Notes: generated by a model from the sequence alone, not told the origin. 64,000 bases of DNA from Lethocerus indicus (GCA_019843655.1 JACDQD010000105.1:3100001-3164000), one strand, 5' to 3'. Shown: positions 1-12,165, counted from the stretch's first letter. A program made the numbers and translations.

Positions 1-560
1 TCGGAAAATTTTTATAAGGATACAGTTATAGGTGCAATTGATGCATGTATATTTTATACACCTGTTTGTCTCGATAAAGAAACCGCCCGATGATGGCGCT
101 TTTCGACACGATTTAACTACTTTAACTACGTTTAATCCGTCGTGGTGGGGATAGTGGACGGGTAAAAGAGGAAAGGGACTGATAGAGTGGATTAGGACGA
201 GGTGAAAGGCGGGAGTGGAACTTCAGGAACCGAGATTTTGCGACTTCGTCGACTGTCGGGGTATGTTGAGGTCATGGTGGGGATTGTGCGGTTAGAAACA
301 TACCCCGGGGGGAGCATTAAGGATGGTGTATGAAGGAATTTTGATTAAAATCTCCGGAATAACGTACGTCCATGTCAGTTTGAGTATCGCTTTGTATATT
401 GTCAGTTTGTTACTTAAGGTCAATTTCGATGTCCGTTTTAGTAATGGCCTTAAGAGTCCAAATTCTCTGTTTTAAGTCGATTCTTTTGGGGATTCCACGT
501 GAGTCGTCTGTCCGGGTGGAGCCCAAGATAGCGAATCGTCCATAAAGGTGATTCATTTGG
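1..560 (-). mobile_element. Jockey-type LINE 3' fragment (copy 1)
   Basis: This stretch aligns by eye over most of its length with the better copy at 8024-8620 and reads, on the minus strand, as the C-terminal part of a non-LTR retrotransposon ORF2. Shared landmarks are the segment around 230-330 (equivalent to the stretch after the LNAP motif) and 360-480 (equivalent to the YGIELWG region). On the minus strand near 510-540 the residues YLGLHPDRRLTW can be read, like the conserved YLG.xLD.RLTW of Jockey-clade reverse transcriptases. Many indels and stops break the frame, and about 60 bases covering the IELWGSTETSD part are missing near 350. It is a dead 5'-truncated copy that also runs off the window edge. 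The inner limit is uncertain and could reach about 620. Confidence 0.75.
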
Positions 561-2053
561 CCTCGATAAGTTATTTTTACCTGCGTTCCCGGTAATTTAT
601 CGGGCGATTTAAATGTCAGTTTCTTTCCAATTGTTTTAATGAACTGTTCAGTCCAAAATAACTATGCCCGGACTGGGAGGTTTCTTGTTTGAAAAGGTAC
701 ATTTTAAAACTCTTTACATGTTTTAAGGTGGCCCGGAATGGTCGGTGGAGGCCGGCTAGCGTATCGTCGGCCATTCAGAGCGTGACCGGCTCCCTGTCTT
801 TTTAATTGTAAATTTTCCCTTCTAGCTCTTCGCATCTTTTTTGTTTCTCCTCTAACTTATTACCGATTCCTCTGTCGCGAATGTGCCGTTCTATCGGGGG
901 GTTTTTTTTTTAGTTTTGTTTCGTATTTTTACAGAGGGTAAATTGATACTGGCGGCGGGTTAACTCCGGCAAGTACGTCGCGATGCTATCTGACGGAATT
1001 TCTCTGTACTGACGCACCGTAATGTTTCCGACCGGCGATAAAACTGCTGTACGTTTTTCTTAAGAAAACTTATTTGTTTCGTGCTTAAAAATTATCTGTC
1101 GAGTAGTGCGGAATATCAAACCGGGAATATGAAGTGCTCTTTTATCGTTTTACCATTATTAAGTACCCGAAACTTCTCTTACTGTAAACAATATCCTTTA
1201 AGAAATTTTTATAAGGTTTTCCGATCTTTAAAAATTAATAATACCTAACTCGAGATACTGGAAGTTATTCTGTTAGAGTTATTTTGTCCGTTATTCTACC
1301 GCCGACAGTAGTATTCCGGTAGAAGTCGAAACTGGTTTCATATTTTCATCATTGTTTCTATTTTCAGAATGATGACGCCGTAACGATCTGGCGTTAAAAC
1401 TAAATTATGAAAATGTCTCTTTAAGCTGCAGGTATACAGAAGAACCGAACGAGTTTTAGATTTAATTTCATTCCACAGTCGTTCTCGATTAATTTGTAGG
1501 AAAACGTAATAAGGAAAAGACTTAAGTTATTATTTATTGTAACCTAATTAATTGTGTAAAACAGAATTGGAGAATACGTAACCGATTCGGGCTTTTGATC
1601 GAGGAGAAAAATTACAAACATTGTCTAGTTATTCATCAGGATAGATAATAATGTAAACCTTTTTAACGCCACTGACCGCATTATGAGTCCCGATAAGAGC
1701 ATTGTGGTTTTCAATGGCTTGGAATATTACAATTGTATAGTATGTCCGCTTCCAATAGGCTTTACTAGAGCGTAACACTGCAGTGTCTTTACGTTCATTT
1801 TCTTCGATATTTATCAAGTTTTCGGCCCAACCGGGATTGCCTGTTTTTATTACTCATTGTATGTATTCGACTGGTAATTTTGAAGGCAACGAATGACTAG
1901 GCCTATCAGGCGGATTAATGAAGAACCTGTCGGCGACGTTGCACAGGATATCCTCTGCGTTCTTTGTACGTATTGGAAGGTAAAATTGTTGGGTGCTATG
2001 TCTATTAGGGATTGTGTCGGTGGTTGCGCCTCGATGGGAGTATTATTAGCCGG
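561..2053. other. No gene seen
   Basis: Mostly AT-rich unique sequence with a G6T10 homopolymer step near 896-911. Reading frames are short and match nothing I recognise. The first 60 bases could still belong to the LINE copy before it. Confidence 0.5.
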
Positions 2054-2116
2054 TCTCTCTCTCTCTCTCTCCCTCCCTCTCTCCCTCCTCTCTCTCTCTC
2101 CCTCCCTCCCTCTCTC
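2054..2116. repeat. (CT)n / CCCT pyrimidine tract
   Basis: An imperfect CT dinucleotide array interrupted by CCCT units. The overlapping Ser-Leu reading frames here are products of the repeat, not genes. Confidence 0.95.
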
Positions 2117-2607
2117 GCACGGTTTAGAGTCCCCGCGGGTCTACTAGAGGAGAGGGTACCAAGAGTGTATATGTGGGTCCACCGTCCACACGGCTAATTA
2201 CACGGCCACTTCTAACACTGAACAACAAGAACTTCACGACGTTACAGTCGGGAGGTTGTGGAGGTCGAACTAAAAATCCGCTGTTTCGAAATACCCGGGA
2301 ATCGGAAATCAATGGCGGGAGAGTTTTTTTAGGCCCTCCGGGGTTTATTGACCTCAGCCTCTCTGAACCGATGTAGTCCTCTTCGTCGTGCGCTCATTTC
2401 TCGTCCCCGTTTCCCACGTCCCCGTCCACGTGGAGGCGTTCAGCAGTGTCCTCCTGACGGTGGGAAAAACCTCCGACGACAGTGGATTGTTGGAGAAAAA
2501 CCCTTCCTGGAAATTGTATTATCCCTCTGACGTCCCTCATGTCTCGGGCTGAAAGAGCTTTTTATTTTGTATAATCAACTTTGAAGTAATCAACATTTTG
2601 ACTTTGG
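2117..2607. other. No gene seen
   Basis: Unique sequence of mixed composition. Overlapping short ORFs on both strands have no recognisable domain. Confidence 0.5.
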
Positions 2608-2641
2608 AATTCATTTTATTTTACAAAAAAAAATTTAATTA

Positions 2642-2782
2642 TTAGTCTACTATATATTCACCACAATATTATGGACAAATCTCTGCCATTTTTCCGGCAA
2701 ATTGTCGATTCTCCTCTTGAAGAACTCCTCAAGACCAAAATACATCTTATCAAATTGTTGATTACTTTTGGGTACACCTAAT
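2642..2782 (-). pseudogene. Mariner-like transposase C-terminus (copy A)
   Basis: On the minus strand this reads as about 45 codons ending in a stop at 2642-2644. The segment contains VPKSNQQFDKMYFGLEEF, then NLPEKWQRF, then GEYIVD and the stop. The order LPEKWQ followed some ten residues later by GEY near the chain end is typical of Tc1/mariner-superfamily transposases, whose last helix often reads LPERWQK then DGxYF. A second copy sits at 12965-13112. Nothing upstream gives the catalytic DDD/E region, so only the tail survives. A frameshift lies between the WQ and GEY motifs. Family assignment rests on these two short motifs. Confidence 0.55.
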
Positions 2783-2859
2783 ACAATTCATAGTAACCGT
2801 AATAATTGGCTCGAAATTAGTGGTTGGTTTACCGCAAGTAGGTCTCTGGGCCACAGTGG

Positions 2860-3062
2860 CGTTTAAGCCTTCGTGGAGGTGAAAATGGAGCTTGAGGAAC
2901 CGGGACTTCGTCGATTGTTAGTATGTTGAGGTCACGGTGAATTGTTTGGTCAGAGATATACCGGGGAGCATTCAGGGTAGTACGAAGGACTTTAGATTGG
3001 AATTTCGGTGGAGCCGCACGGTTCTATATCCAATGTTAGTTTGGACATATGTTTGGGTCATC
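2860..3062 (-). mobile_element. Jockey-type LINE fragment (copy 4, diverged)
   Basis: Similar to 8260-8480 in the same orientation. Shared stretches include the equivalents of GAGGAACCGGGAC, GTATGTTGAGGTCA, GGGGAGCATT and GAAGGACTTT. It is more diverged than the other copies and carries many small deletions, suggesting an older insertion. No open frame remains. It lies directly after the mariner-like tail at 2642-2782, so one element may have landed near the other, but no junction can be defined. Confidence 0.6.
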
Positions 3063-3365
3063 ATCCCGTCTTTTTATTGGCTTCCCCGTTGATGATCTCC
3101 TGTGACGCCTAATACTTTAATACTTCCGTCGCCCACAATTCGAGACGTAATTGTTTTTTTCTGTCTCCGGTCATGATCCCTGTACATAATGGAATGTACT
3201 CCAAGTGCCCGCCTCTAACGGCGGTTGGGGCTGGCACGGATCGGAGAGTAAAAAAAAACGGCGCCAAAATAGGCCGGGCAAAAAATAAATTGCCCAGAGC
3301 GTAAATATAGAGGTCCTGTACACGGACCATTTGTGAGAGACGCCCCGACCTGTCTCCAACAGCGA
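3063..3365. other. No gene seen
   Basis: Unique sequence with an A8 run near 3249. The overlapping minus-strand ORFs between 3109 and 3423 are in different frames of the same DNA and show no domain. Confidence 0.5.
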
Positions 3366-3387
3366 GAGTGAGAGAGAGAGAGAGAGA
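3366..3387. repeat. (GA)n microsatellite
   Basis: Short GA dinucleotide run, slightly interrupted at its left end. Confidence 0.9.
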
Positions 3388-4517
3388 TCTCTGTTTCCCG
3401 CACTCGTTAGAGATCAGATTCATTTCGACCCGGGTAGGGGCTGGTTTTTTAAAATAGTCGAATCAAAATAGTAGTAGGACTGTTGAAATTGAACCTGTTT
3501 TATTTTCGTCCAACCCTTCCAACCGGCCAAATGGTCTAAATATGGCTGTTTTTTTTTTATTGCATCTCTTAGAGCCCCGATTTGATCGTAACTGCGATCG
3601 GCGCGATATGCAAGAAATATATGCAACACGGAAGAATATTTGGAAGACAGAAAACATAAAGAATTCGGTCTGTCTTGAAATCGATTTTGGGGCTCAGAAT
3701 GGGAAATTATCGGGGCCGCATTGTAATGTTATCGGTCACATTTCTTGCAGTTGAAATACGGTCGGGCGGCGTAAAATACGGCAGTTTCCCTGTGCATCGG
3801 GTGCACAGGCTTCGTCCCTGTAAGAACAGTATCTTCTTGGCCGGCTGCGAGTGAAGGAACTCTCGTGTTTAACCGAGAGTTAACGCCGATAAGGCGGGGT
3901 AGCGAAGAGAACCACAAACCGGAGCACTCGGAGGGGGATCGTCTTGTATCCGTACGCTCTCTTCTTTCGCCAATATATTTCCAAGAATTATGCACTTCGT
4001 TTGCACACAGACCTAATAAGTTATTCAGGATGTTCGTTATATATTTTTTTTCGGTTATGTGCTTAGACGCTGCAGTAATTCATTAGTCGGTTCAGATTGT
4101 CCTACCGTTTCCAAAATAGGCAAGTAGTTTTTACTTGCATGAAATGTGTACCCACTGTAATTTTAAACTTTACCTAAAAATGTTGTTCCGAGTTGTTTTA
4201 GGTACCTCAATATATGTTACGTACATTAATATTACACTGGAGTTTTTAGGGACATTATTTTAATAATTTTGGAATCTATTTGAAGTAATTAAATGAGTTC
4301 AGTCCCTTTTCTCGGTGGCACTTCTTTCAAGTCTCGCTCTAATAACTGCCCGGCGACTGGTTCTTTAGACGTAAATTGTAAACTAATTTCCTCCGCGGGC
4401 TCACTCTTGCCGTTGTCGTTTCCTCCACCGCGTCAGGGAAACTTTTCCTCGTTACCGTCGGGGAAAAGTGCGCCCTTTCCCTGAACCGCCGCGCTGATGA
4501 GGCTTTCGCGTCGTTCG
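3388..4517. other. No gene seen
   Basis: Unique sequence, AT-rich at 4080-4290. Short ORFs occur on both strands without recognisable motifs. Confidence 0.5.
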
Positions 4518-4612
4518 GAGGTCTGCGGGAATGCGGAATGCTCTTCTGATCTCCCCCTCTCAAGTTTGGTCTTTCGCTAGACCGGTTTCGGCCGCTCTCT
4601 ACCACAGTCTCG
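4518..4612 (+). repeat. FB1 left arm, diverged copy
   Basis: A partial copy of the fold-back repeat defined best at 45604-45844. The strongest match is 4563-4597, reading AGTTTGGTCTTTCGCTAGAC then CGGTTTCGGC. The flanks from 4518 (GAGGTCTGCGGG) and to 4612 match the consensus only loosely. No opposing arm is present, so this is a half element or an old truncated copy. Confidence 0.7.
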
Positions 4613-6523
4613 CGATTTCGGATTATTTTTTTCCTCTATTTTTATGCAATATTTCGTGTTGTCCTATACCGCTTTCTTCATAAATGAGCCCGCTCTCTAA
4701 TCTTTCATTCTCTCTTTCTCAAGTAGGCCTGAAGCCAGGACTACGTCACTGAGCGGGCTTGCGACGACTCGAAACCCGATAGCGACACCGCCTCAAGGTT
4801 TTGGTCCGTGAGCGATTATTGTGAGGGTGGGCGCTATCTCGGCTGTTCTCACACATGAGATGCCGTCCCCCCGAAACTCGCCCAAGCGTTAACCCCGAGA
4901 TTAGCCGGGGCTCCTCCACAAAACTCGCCCTCAACCCACTCATGACCCGCCGAGCATTTCTCACTAGACTGTTCACTAGGCGAGATGACACTGTTGCAGT
5001 GCCAATATCCAATATTCTCTGTTCCACAGAAAGGGCATATGACGATATGAATTTTAGTCCCATCCTTTTAAAGGATCTTTGTATACAAATATAGAACCCC
5101 TTTGGACCATATGCATTAACGAATATTTGTATATTGTAGAAGATATCCTATGTACATTTAAAGAAAAAAATTGTAGTTAGAAGCATCAGTAAATATGTTC
5201 GAATGTATAAGAATTTATGTACACGATTTTTCGTGAATATGGCACGCTGGCAAAAAATAAAAATCAGGTCGGCGTTGAATGTACAGACGGAATACGGTTC
5301 ATTGTATCGGTGAAAACAGATGAAATTCGTGTTTTTTTCAATATTCGCAGGTCTTTTTCAGAGTCGCCCTGTTCGCGGCGGTGGGAAATTTTTTTTCCAG
5401 ATTAATTATCGAGATTGAGAAAATATTTGTTCCCCCCCAACCAATCACCTCAATCCGGCATCCGTATGTAAAACATCCGATGCGGAAAAAATATATGTCC
5501 GCGTTTATATTTCAACCCCACGGCCTGAGTTGTATAATATATATAGTATAGCTGTGCTATAGCTTTTGTTGGATTTGACTGAACAAAAATTAGCGTTCTT
5601 CAGAACTCACTTGTCTTATAATAGTCTCTTCTTGTACGAAGTAGAAATCCTTAAAAAAAAGAATAATTTTTACCATATCGAGCACATAAAACCGTTTGTG
5701 CGCAGTGATATATGAAATTCAGTCCATAACTTAGCGGGTTCCTAACGGCATTCCTGATGCTTTCCAAATTATGTGGGGGAATTAAGAAGATAGAGTAGGC
5801 CTTTTTATTTTTTAAACGGGCGTTTAGGCCTTTGAATCTCTAATTGCATCTCGTTACCGACGTCGGGTCACTGCTCGAAAATAACACCAGCGCTAAGCGT
5901 CCCTTTAGCTCTCCTTTAGCGGTGGCTTCTTAAAATAAAAAAAAATAAAAAACGCTTATAACCTGCGATAAAACGATATTCAACTCCCTGAAAATATCAC
6001 CCTTCCGTTTTCAATGGGCAAATATAAGAGGAGGCAATAAATTTTATTTGAATGGAACGACAATCAATTTAAATACCCCCTGAACATAAATCGGTTTCTC
6101 TGTGGTTTCTAATTTATTTCTGGAGGGAATGCGATTCGGACCGATCGCAATAGAGATTAGTTTTCCGTAAAGGATACGTTATAGGTTCACTCATGGATTA
6201 AACGGACTCTCCTCGCACCGAACTTTACTAAATAGTGATAGTTCCAACAGTTCGTTGACGGAGTGTGGCGGGGTTTTCCGCCGGCGTTTTCGTCTCCCCG
6301 GCGGTTTGCGGAAAATACAAATAAAAAAAATCCATTTTCCCCCGCCGAGCAAACGACGGCGAATGTAAAATTAGAATTCGATTCGCGACGGTGGGAAACG
6401 CCGGAGGAAAATCCTGGAGTGGCTCCTCCTCCGCCTCCTCCTTATACATCGTGTAAACTTGTTTCGTTATCCTCGAGAGAAACTTTTCCAGAGCGAAAAT
6501 CCTCGCTCATTTTATCTCCTCTT
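4613..6523. other. No gene seen
   Basis: Unique sequence with AT-rich parts at 5100-5220 and 5520-5720. I found no exon-like frame bounded by convincing splice sites. Confidence 0.5.
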
Positions 6524-6538
6524 CCCCCCCCCCCCCCC
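6524..6538. repeat. Poly-C run (C15)
   Basis: Uninterrupted run of 15 C on the + strand inside a pyrimidine-rich stretch from about 6415 to 6625. Confidence 0.95.
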
Positions 6539-7417
6539 AACACCCCCCTCAACCGCTCCTTATTCTTTCTGAATTTCCCTCTTTCTCTGTCGTTTACCTG
6601 CCCGTTCCTCCCGCTCTTCCATCCTGGACGCGTGCACAATCATTCCCCGTTATGGAGTACTTGTGAATGAATTTCGTCTGAACGGCAAAACTGTGCTTTA
6701 ATGACCAATTAAACCTTGTAATTTATCCTCGACGTTTCTTCAACTAGTTCTGCGGTACTACACTTTTCAGTAATTAATTTTTTCAAGGAAAAAATTCTAC
6801 TAGTATTTATTATAATAAAATTGAAGGATATTTGGGTTGATCGTAATTTCATGTCTGTACCATTTAAACTAGCTTGCAGTTTATGAGCCTCGTATACCTG
6901 TTTTGTACAAGTTTTACTTCTTCGAGTCATTTTTCTTACTCCTACTGTTACCTTTTGAATTGATTTCGATGGAAATTTGATTTTCCCGCCACCGTGTTTT
7001 CTCCAATACTACGAAGCTCTGAAACGTTAGCCGGGTGGCAAGTTGTTTCAGTGCAGCGAAAATCCCTTCCGGCCCATTTGGCGCTAGTTTCGTCCTTGCA
7101 CTTTTTACCCGGCCACTCCACTCGTGCAGGTCCCCGTATACCTCTCCATCCCTCTCTCTCTCTCCTCTCGTTCTTTCTCGTTATTCCGTCCCGTTTTCCC
7201 CCCTTGTTCGGCACAATATGACGTTTCCGCGCCTCCCTCAGACCCCCCACCCACCGCCACTCACGGCATTGTAGACGGCTGTATTGTATTTGCCTTGAAA
7301 TTGTATCCAATTTGTGGCTTTACGAGGAGCCTCCCCCCGCGCCTCTCCTCTAACAATGCGCTATGCCTCCGCCTCGCCCCTCGTTTCTAGCCACACACTC
7401 CTTCCGGTGTTCCTCCC
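6539..7417. other. No gene seen; pyrimidine-rich
   Basis: The stretch 7080-7270 is rich in CT and CCCT on the + strand, which opens long frames of Ser, Leu and Pro. These frames overlap each other and reflect composition. Confidence 0.5.
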
Positions 7418-7418
7418 C

Positions 7419-7471
<53 letters not shown>
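7418..7471. repeat. (CT)n microsatellite
   Basis: Almost pure CT array of about 54 bases. Confidence 0.95.
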
Positions 7472-7473
<2 letters not shown>

Positions 7474-8023
7474 TGCCTTTCGGCTGCCTTCCCGCATTGT
7501 GAGAACCCGCAATGTCGACGGGTCACACCGACGTGGTTCCGGTCGAATTTTTACAGGTTTTGTTTCGCGCCTCTCCACAGTACACGTGTGTAAATAATTC
7601 CCCCGTCCGGGTCATATAGAGCCGAAATGACGACAGAATTTATACGGAAAACAGGGTTACATTGTAAACAAAACTGTAACTATTCCAAGACCGACATGAC
7701 TCCTAAAACTATGTCCGGTTATTTGAGGGATTGTCCTTTTCGCTCATAATCGTCGTGGACTCGATTGCGAAGGGGGTTTTTCCCCCAGACTGTTGGACCC
7801 GGAGACGGGCGGAAAAACTCGGCACAAATGTGAGGGTTTAAAATAATAGAGGGGCTAAATATAGAGACAGGGCCGCCGGCTTGAGTGAAATTCAACACTC
7901 TCGGGCGAGCGGCCCCATGCAACAACGGCCGAACACCCGCCCCGTTTGTTTTAGTCCGCACCTTCCGGTCTACAACTTGCCAATATGAAATAGTTTCGGC
8001 GAATTCTCGCCATTATATCGGGA
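7472..8023. other. No gene seen
   Basis: Unique sequence separating the CT array from the 3' end of the Jockey copy at 8024. Confidence 0.5.
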
Positions 8024-8620
8024 ATTTTTTTTTTAACTTTTTTATTTTGCACAATCAATTTTACAGTTATAAGTACAATTGATACGTGTATATTTTTCAC
8101 GTGTTTGTCTCGATAAAGAAACCACCCAAAGATGGCACTTTTCACACAAGAACGATTGTAGTCTCAGGGCTAAGAAGCCGACGCGGGGTGGATAATGGAT
8201 GGCTAAGAGAGGAAAGGGACTGAACGAGTGGATTAGGACGAGCAGAAAGGCGGGAGTGGAACTTCGGGAACCGGGATTTTGTGACTTCGTCGACTGTCGG
8301 TATGTTGAGGTCATGGTGGATCGTGTGGTTAGAAACATACCCGGGTGCGGGGGAGCATTAAGGATGGTGCGAAGGACTTTTGATTGGAATTTCTGGATGC
8401 GAGCGATGTCGGATGTCTCTGTGGAACCCCATAGCTCAATACCGTATGTCCATGTCGGTTTGAGTATCGCTTTGTATATTGTCAGTTTGTTACTTAAGGT
8501 CGATTTCGATGTCCGTTTTAGTAATGGCCTTAAGAGTCCAAATTTTGTGTTTAAGTCGATTCTTTTGAGTCGGGTGGAATCCCCATTCCTGTTGTCCAGG
8601 TGGGGCCCAAGATAGCGAAT
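8024..8620 (-). mobile_element. Jockey-type LINE 3' end, RT C-terminus (copy 2)
   Basis: This is the best-preserved LINE copy in the window. On the minus strand an open stretch reads SNKLTIYKAILKPTWTYGIE, LWGSTETSD, then KFQSKVLRTILNAP. This is the typical order at the end of Jockey-clade ORF2, after the reverse transcriptase fingers and palm. Just after LNAP an extra 8 bases relative to the copy at 30590 shift the frame, and the next part (VSNHTIHHDLNIPTV) continues in another frame. A T-rich stretch on the + strand at about 8024-8046 would be the A-rich tail of the element. The 5' part of ORF2, the catalytic YADD box and ORF1 are absent, as expected for 5' truncation. No target-site duplication was recognised. 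Confidence 0.88.
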
Positions 8621-9924
8621 CTGCTGTTGGGTGGGAATTGGTATGATATCAGGAATAAGCCGAATATAGCGGCGTGGAAAGTCGAGTGAAGAAAAATCAC
8701 GCCGAGATAAATAATTAGTCGCTCTTCGTGATGCCGGTCTAGCAGTTTTCGCCCGTTCTTATTCAGACTAAAATCGGTCTACCCCCGTCGAATCTACCTT
8801 TTCTCACCGATTCAGAGATGTCGAGAGAAATGAAACTGTAATTAAGGGCGGGGGGAGGATTTTTTCCCCCGTCGCCAATATTTCTGTAGCCCGTCCAACC
8901 CCTCTCCGGGTCGCCATTAAGGGCGTGCAAAGGGTCCCGGAGAATAATTGTTTCGTTTGAGCCCTTTCCACCCCCTCTCCGTCTTAATGATCCAAAAATG
9001 AATATTCCTCCTCCCCGCGTTCCGCTTTCGTTACGCCTCGAATATTTTACAACTGGAAATTTATTCAGCCTCCAGTCCGGACCTACTTTGTCCCCAGGTA
9101 AAAGCCGTATCCGGCTCTTTGGACGAAAACAAACGGACCGACGTGCAATTGAAAGGGAAAAAAACGGCACAGTTGAGGAAAGTTCGGGCCGATCAATTTG
9201 ACGTAGCATTACTATTTCAAGAAACAAAATTCATGAAACGATGCACGATTCATTATGTCATTTTTAAACAGAAACATAATTCCGGTAGGCAGAGGCCAAA
9301 AGGACAAAAACCCTAAAAGGTGGTTTCCATAAGTTCTACCCTCAGTTGGTTTCTACGTGTTGCCAGATTTTTTCCTATTTTTTGTCGTATTTCCTTTGTC
9401 ATTATATGGCTCTATGATGGCTATTTAAATTAATTAAATAAATTAACACTCTAAATTTGGTAATTCCAGAAGGGTTTCTACAGAAACGTTTCTGTAAACT
9501 CGTTTTTCAATATTTTTTTAAATATGATTCAGTTATTATAGTATTTTTGTATAAACCTATCTACCGTCAATTATCGACTGCTTTGTATTGGGAAGTTGAA
9601 TTGCATTAATCACTTCCCGAACGGTCATTAAACTTCATTACGGGTTGATAATGGATAAATGGTTATATAATGATTCACGCATTTGTGATTAATCTCCTTC
9701 CTGGGACCGATAAGATAATGTGATTTAATACCGGATTTTCACGGTTAATTGATTGATGAAAGGTGCAATGCGGATATTGAATACGGGGTAATTTATCGAA
9801 TGCGGAGTGAGAAAAATTTGATTCTATTATTTGCACACATTTAATTGTACGTCTACATAAATCGTTCGATGAAAGTAAGCGTTTATTAATTAAACGAGTT
9901 TTGAAAATTATAAGAGTTAAGGGC
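8621..9924. other. No gene seen
   Basis: The longest frame is a minus-strand ORF of 154 codons (8763-9227). It has no recognisable domain and overlaps frames on the other strand, so I do not call it a gene. The part 9360-9700 is AT-rich. Confidence 0.5.
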
Positions 9925-9948
9925 GTGGGTTCAATTCCCACCGGCAAA
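9925..9948 (+). repeat. tRNA-like T-arm (tRNA or SINE relic)
   Basis: The sequence forms a T-arm with exact tRNA geometry: stem GTGGG (9925-9929), seven-base loop TTCAATT (9930-9936), stem CCCAC (9937-9941), then seven bases CGGCAAA that would be the 3' acceptor strand. GGTTCAATTCC differs by one base from the usual RNA polymerase III B box. No matching 5' acceptor strand, D-arm or anticodon arm was found upstream at the expected distance, so this is not a working tRNA gene. It is most simply a decayed tRNA pseudogene or the head of a tRNA-derived SINE, though chance cannot be excluded. Confidence 0.5.
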
Positions 9949-10957
9949 ATAGTTTTCCAATAATTCGAAATAGGATGACCGCAAATAACTTTCAATAGGT
10001 TTCAATCGGGAAAAATCGAGAAATTCATGCGGATGAATATTAAATATCGTTTGCCGTTTCAATAGCTTTATTCTCGCTGAAAAATCGTCAACGCTGAAGA
10101 GAGCCGGCTAGAAATATCCGTGATTTATCCTCGAATTTGACACGGTCCCGGTTTCCAAACGGAAAGGCAATTCATTAAGCGGCCGACGCCGGCCCGGTTT
10201 CAGCTCGGCTAAACCGGCACAACAGCTGTGCCGCCCCTGTTAACATAACCGCTGCCCCGTGTTCAATTTTTTCTTCTTTAGCTTCTCTCTTCTTTTTTTC
10301 TTTTATTTTTTTTTTTGATTCCGTGAATGATTTCCAGCCGGTTCCAATTTTCGACCGGTCTTTAATTCCGCGCGAAAGATCTTAGTCTATATTTTCTAGA
10401 GTTCTTTTTTAAATTATGAGCTACAACAATTTTCGGAATAAGCTATTACGCTTGTATATAAAGCGGGAGTTACGGTTATTTGAAATATTAAATACAGTTA
10501 TACTTTCTTCTTTTTCCCTCTTCTTTTTTTTAACGGCCAGATGTTGTTTTGATTTAAACCCGAGGACTGGCTGAATAATCGGAGTCCATTTTTCAAGCGG
10601 AATTATGTTATATATTAATGAATGTGTATTTACCGGCCGGTTCTTGTTTAATACCTGCAGTCGGTTTAAAACCAGCTGGGCTCCGTACTTTCATATCTCC
10701 TAATATTTTTATGCTAACGCGGTAAAATTACAGATAGAAGACGGGCCCGATAAATATGAAGCGCAGTTTGACAAATTGTGCACGCTACTCGAGGGCATCT
10801 CGGGCCACTCGACTGTAAATAATTGCGTACAAGAAACTGGCCATTCTCATGTTTCTATGAAACTAATTTTGACAGTTCCTTTTAAAGAATCAACATACGA
10901 CTTAACAGTGAGTTTGGCACGTTTGGAATGTTTTATCGGAAAAATCCCGTGTGCCCA
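9949..10957. other. No gene seen
   Basis: Unique sequence with a T-rich pyrimidine stretch near 10267-10320. A 216-codon + strand frame begins at 10776 but runs through an FB1 fragment and pyrimidine-rich DNA (see rejected items). Confidence 0.5.
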
Positions 10958-11018
10958 AGAACGAGCGAGAGGAGACATTATTCCAACCCCTCCTAGAGCA
11001 CAATACAGGTATTTGGAA
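10958..11018 (-). repeat. FB1 right arm, internally deleted
   Basis: Reads ACGAGCGAGAGGAGAC then TATTCCAACCCCTCC and CACAATACAGGTATTT. Compared with the arm at 29066-29219, about 21 bases between GGAGAC and TATTCC are missing. This copy keeps the outer terminus AATACAGGTATTT, the inverse of AAATACCTGTTTT at 45602, so it helps define the element end. Confidence 0.75.
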
Positions 11019-12130
11019 ACTAATAATAATTTCCTTAATCTCCCTCTTCCGTCCTGCTGTCCGCGGCTCGATTGCAGTGAAGTTTCAATATGCAACAATA
11101 ACATATTTCCCATATTGGTGGTGGAATATTCTGGTTTTGTGGCGGCGGAGCAATTGGAGCAGTTTCCAGGGTTTTCAACAACTATTGTCTCATCTCCCCC
11201 ATCCCTTGATGGCGGGACCTCAAAGACAATAAGCTCCCTCCCTCCCCCTCACTCCCTCTCTCTACTACTGCCTGGGCCTTTTGTGAAGGCCGCCATCAAG
11301 GGTGGCTCGGATGGAGGGAGGGAGGGATATAGGGTGATATGGAGGGGTTGGCTCTCCCGCACGCCCACCCCTCCCACCCCTTACTCCGGTTTCGGCCCAT
11401 CCCTTCCGAACCAGCCGCCCTCATAAAACAATATAACATTGTTCCATAGTTACTGCATCACTTAGCGCCATTTCCGCCGGCTCCATTCTTCAACACTGAT
11501 TTATGTTGGGATCGATACTGCGTAATAAAATATCGATTTTCTCGGCTAGATAATTGCAAGGAGGTTCCTACAATTTACAAACTTAGTAATCATATATTCA
11601 GAATTCGATTGTAGTGCTCGGCAAGTGATTTCTATTATATGGAACATAATATAAAAGAGATATACAATAAATTAATGGAATATTATTTTTCGATGAAAAT
11701 TGTGATACCCAAAATATGATATATCATTGTAGGCTTTGATGATTTTTTCCTCCCGTTCTATTCGAATAACGAATTAATTGACGTTCTGTAATGTGAAAAT
11801 CAGATGGAAATACTTTATTTAAATTGGCACTAGCTTTATGGAAAATTAAAAATAATTCCTCCGGGTGGTTAAAAACACAGGAACAACGGGGATCAACTCC
11901 TGCCCAGCGATATTCTTCCCACAACATCGCGCGATCTTCCCCCGGAAATTTCTTCCGCGTTAAGGGGGGGGGGTGGAAAACCGTCCAGAAAAAGGCGGAA
12001 GCGACATTGAGGGGACGGGAGGTTTCTTTGATGGTTTGTGCCGCCGTTCCCGGATCGGATATATTTTATTCCTTTTCCGCCGGGCCACGCGGGTCGGGGC
12101 TTCAACTCTAAGCGCAAAAGAAGCCCGAAA
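11019..12130. other. No gene seen; contains 13-bp inverted repeat
   Basis: Perfect 13-base arms CCCTTGATGGCGG (11203-11215) and CCGCCATCAAGGG (11290-11302) flank a pyrimidine-rich spacer. The rest is unique sequence without a recognisable coding frame. Confidence 0.5.
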
Positions 12131-12165
12131 GAGGAGGAGGAGGAGGAGGAGGAGGAGAAGAAGAA
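12131..12165. repeat. (GGA)n microsatellite
   Basis: GAG/GGA triplet array passing into GAA at its right end. The Arg-rich frame across it is repeat-derived. Confidence 0.95.

Noticed and set aside
8199..8615. 138-codon + strand ORF
   Set aside because: It is antisense to the Jockey reverse-transcriptase fragment.
8763..9227. 154-codon minus-strand ORF
   Set aside because: No recognisable motif, and it overlaps frames on the other strand. GC-rich DNA makes chance ORFs of this length likely.
9675..9995. Minus-strand ORF containing PVGIEPTPLTL
   Set aside because: This peptide is a translated tRNA T-arm/B box on the opposite strand, a known source of false proteins.
10776..11426. 216-codon + strand ORF, the longest in the window
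   Set aside because: It runs through an FB1 fragment and then pyrimidine-rich DNA that encodes runs of Pro, Ser and Leu. No domain or splice context supports it.
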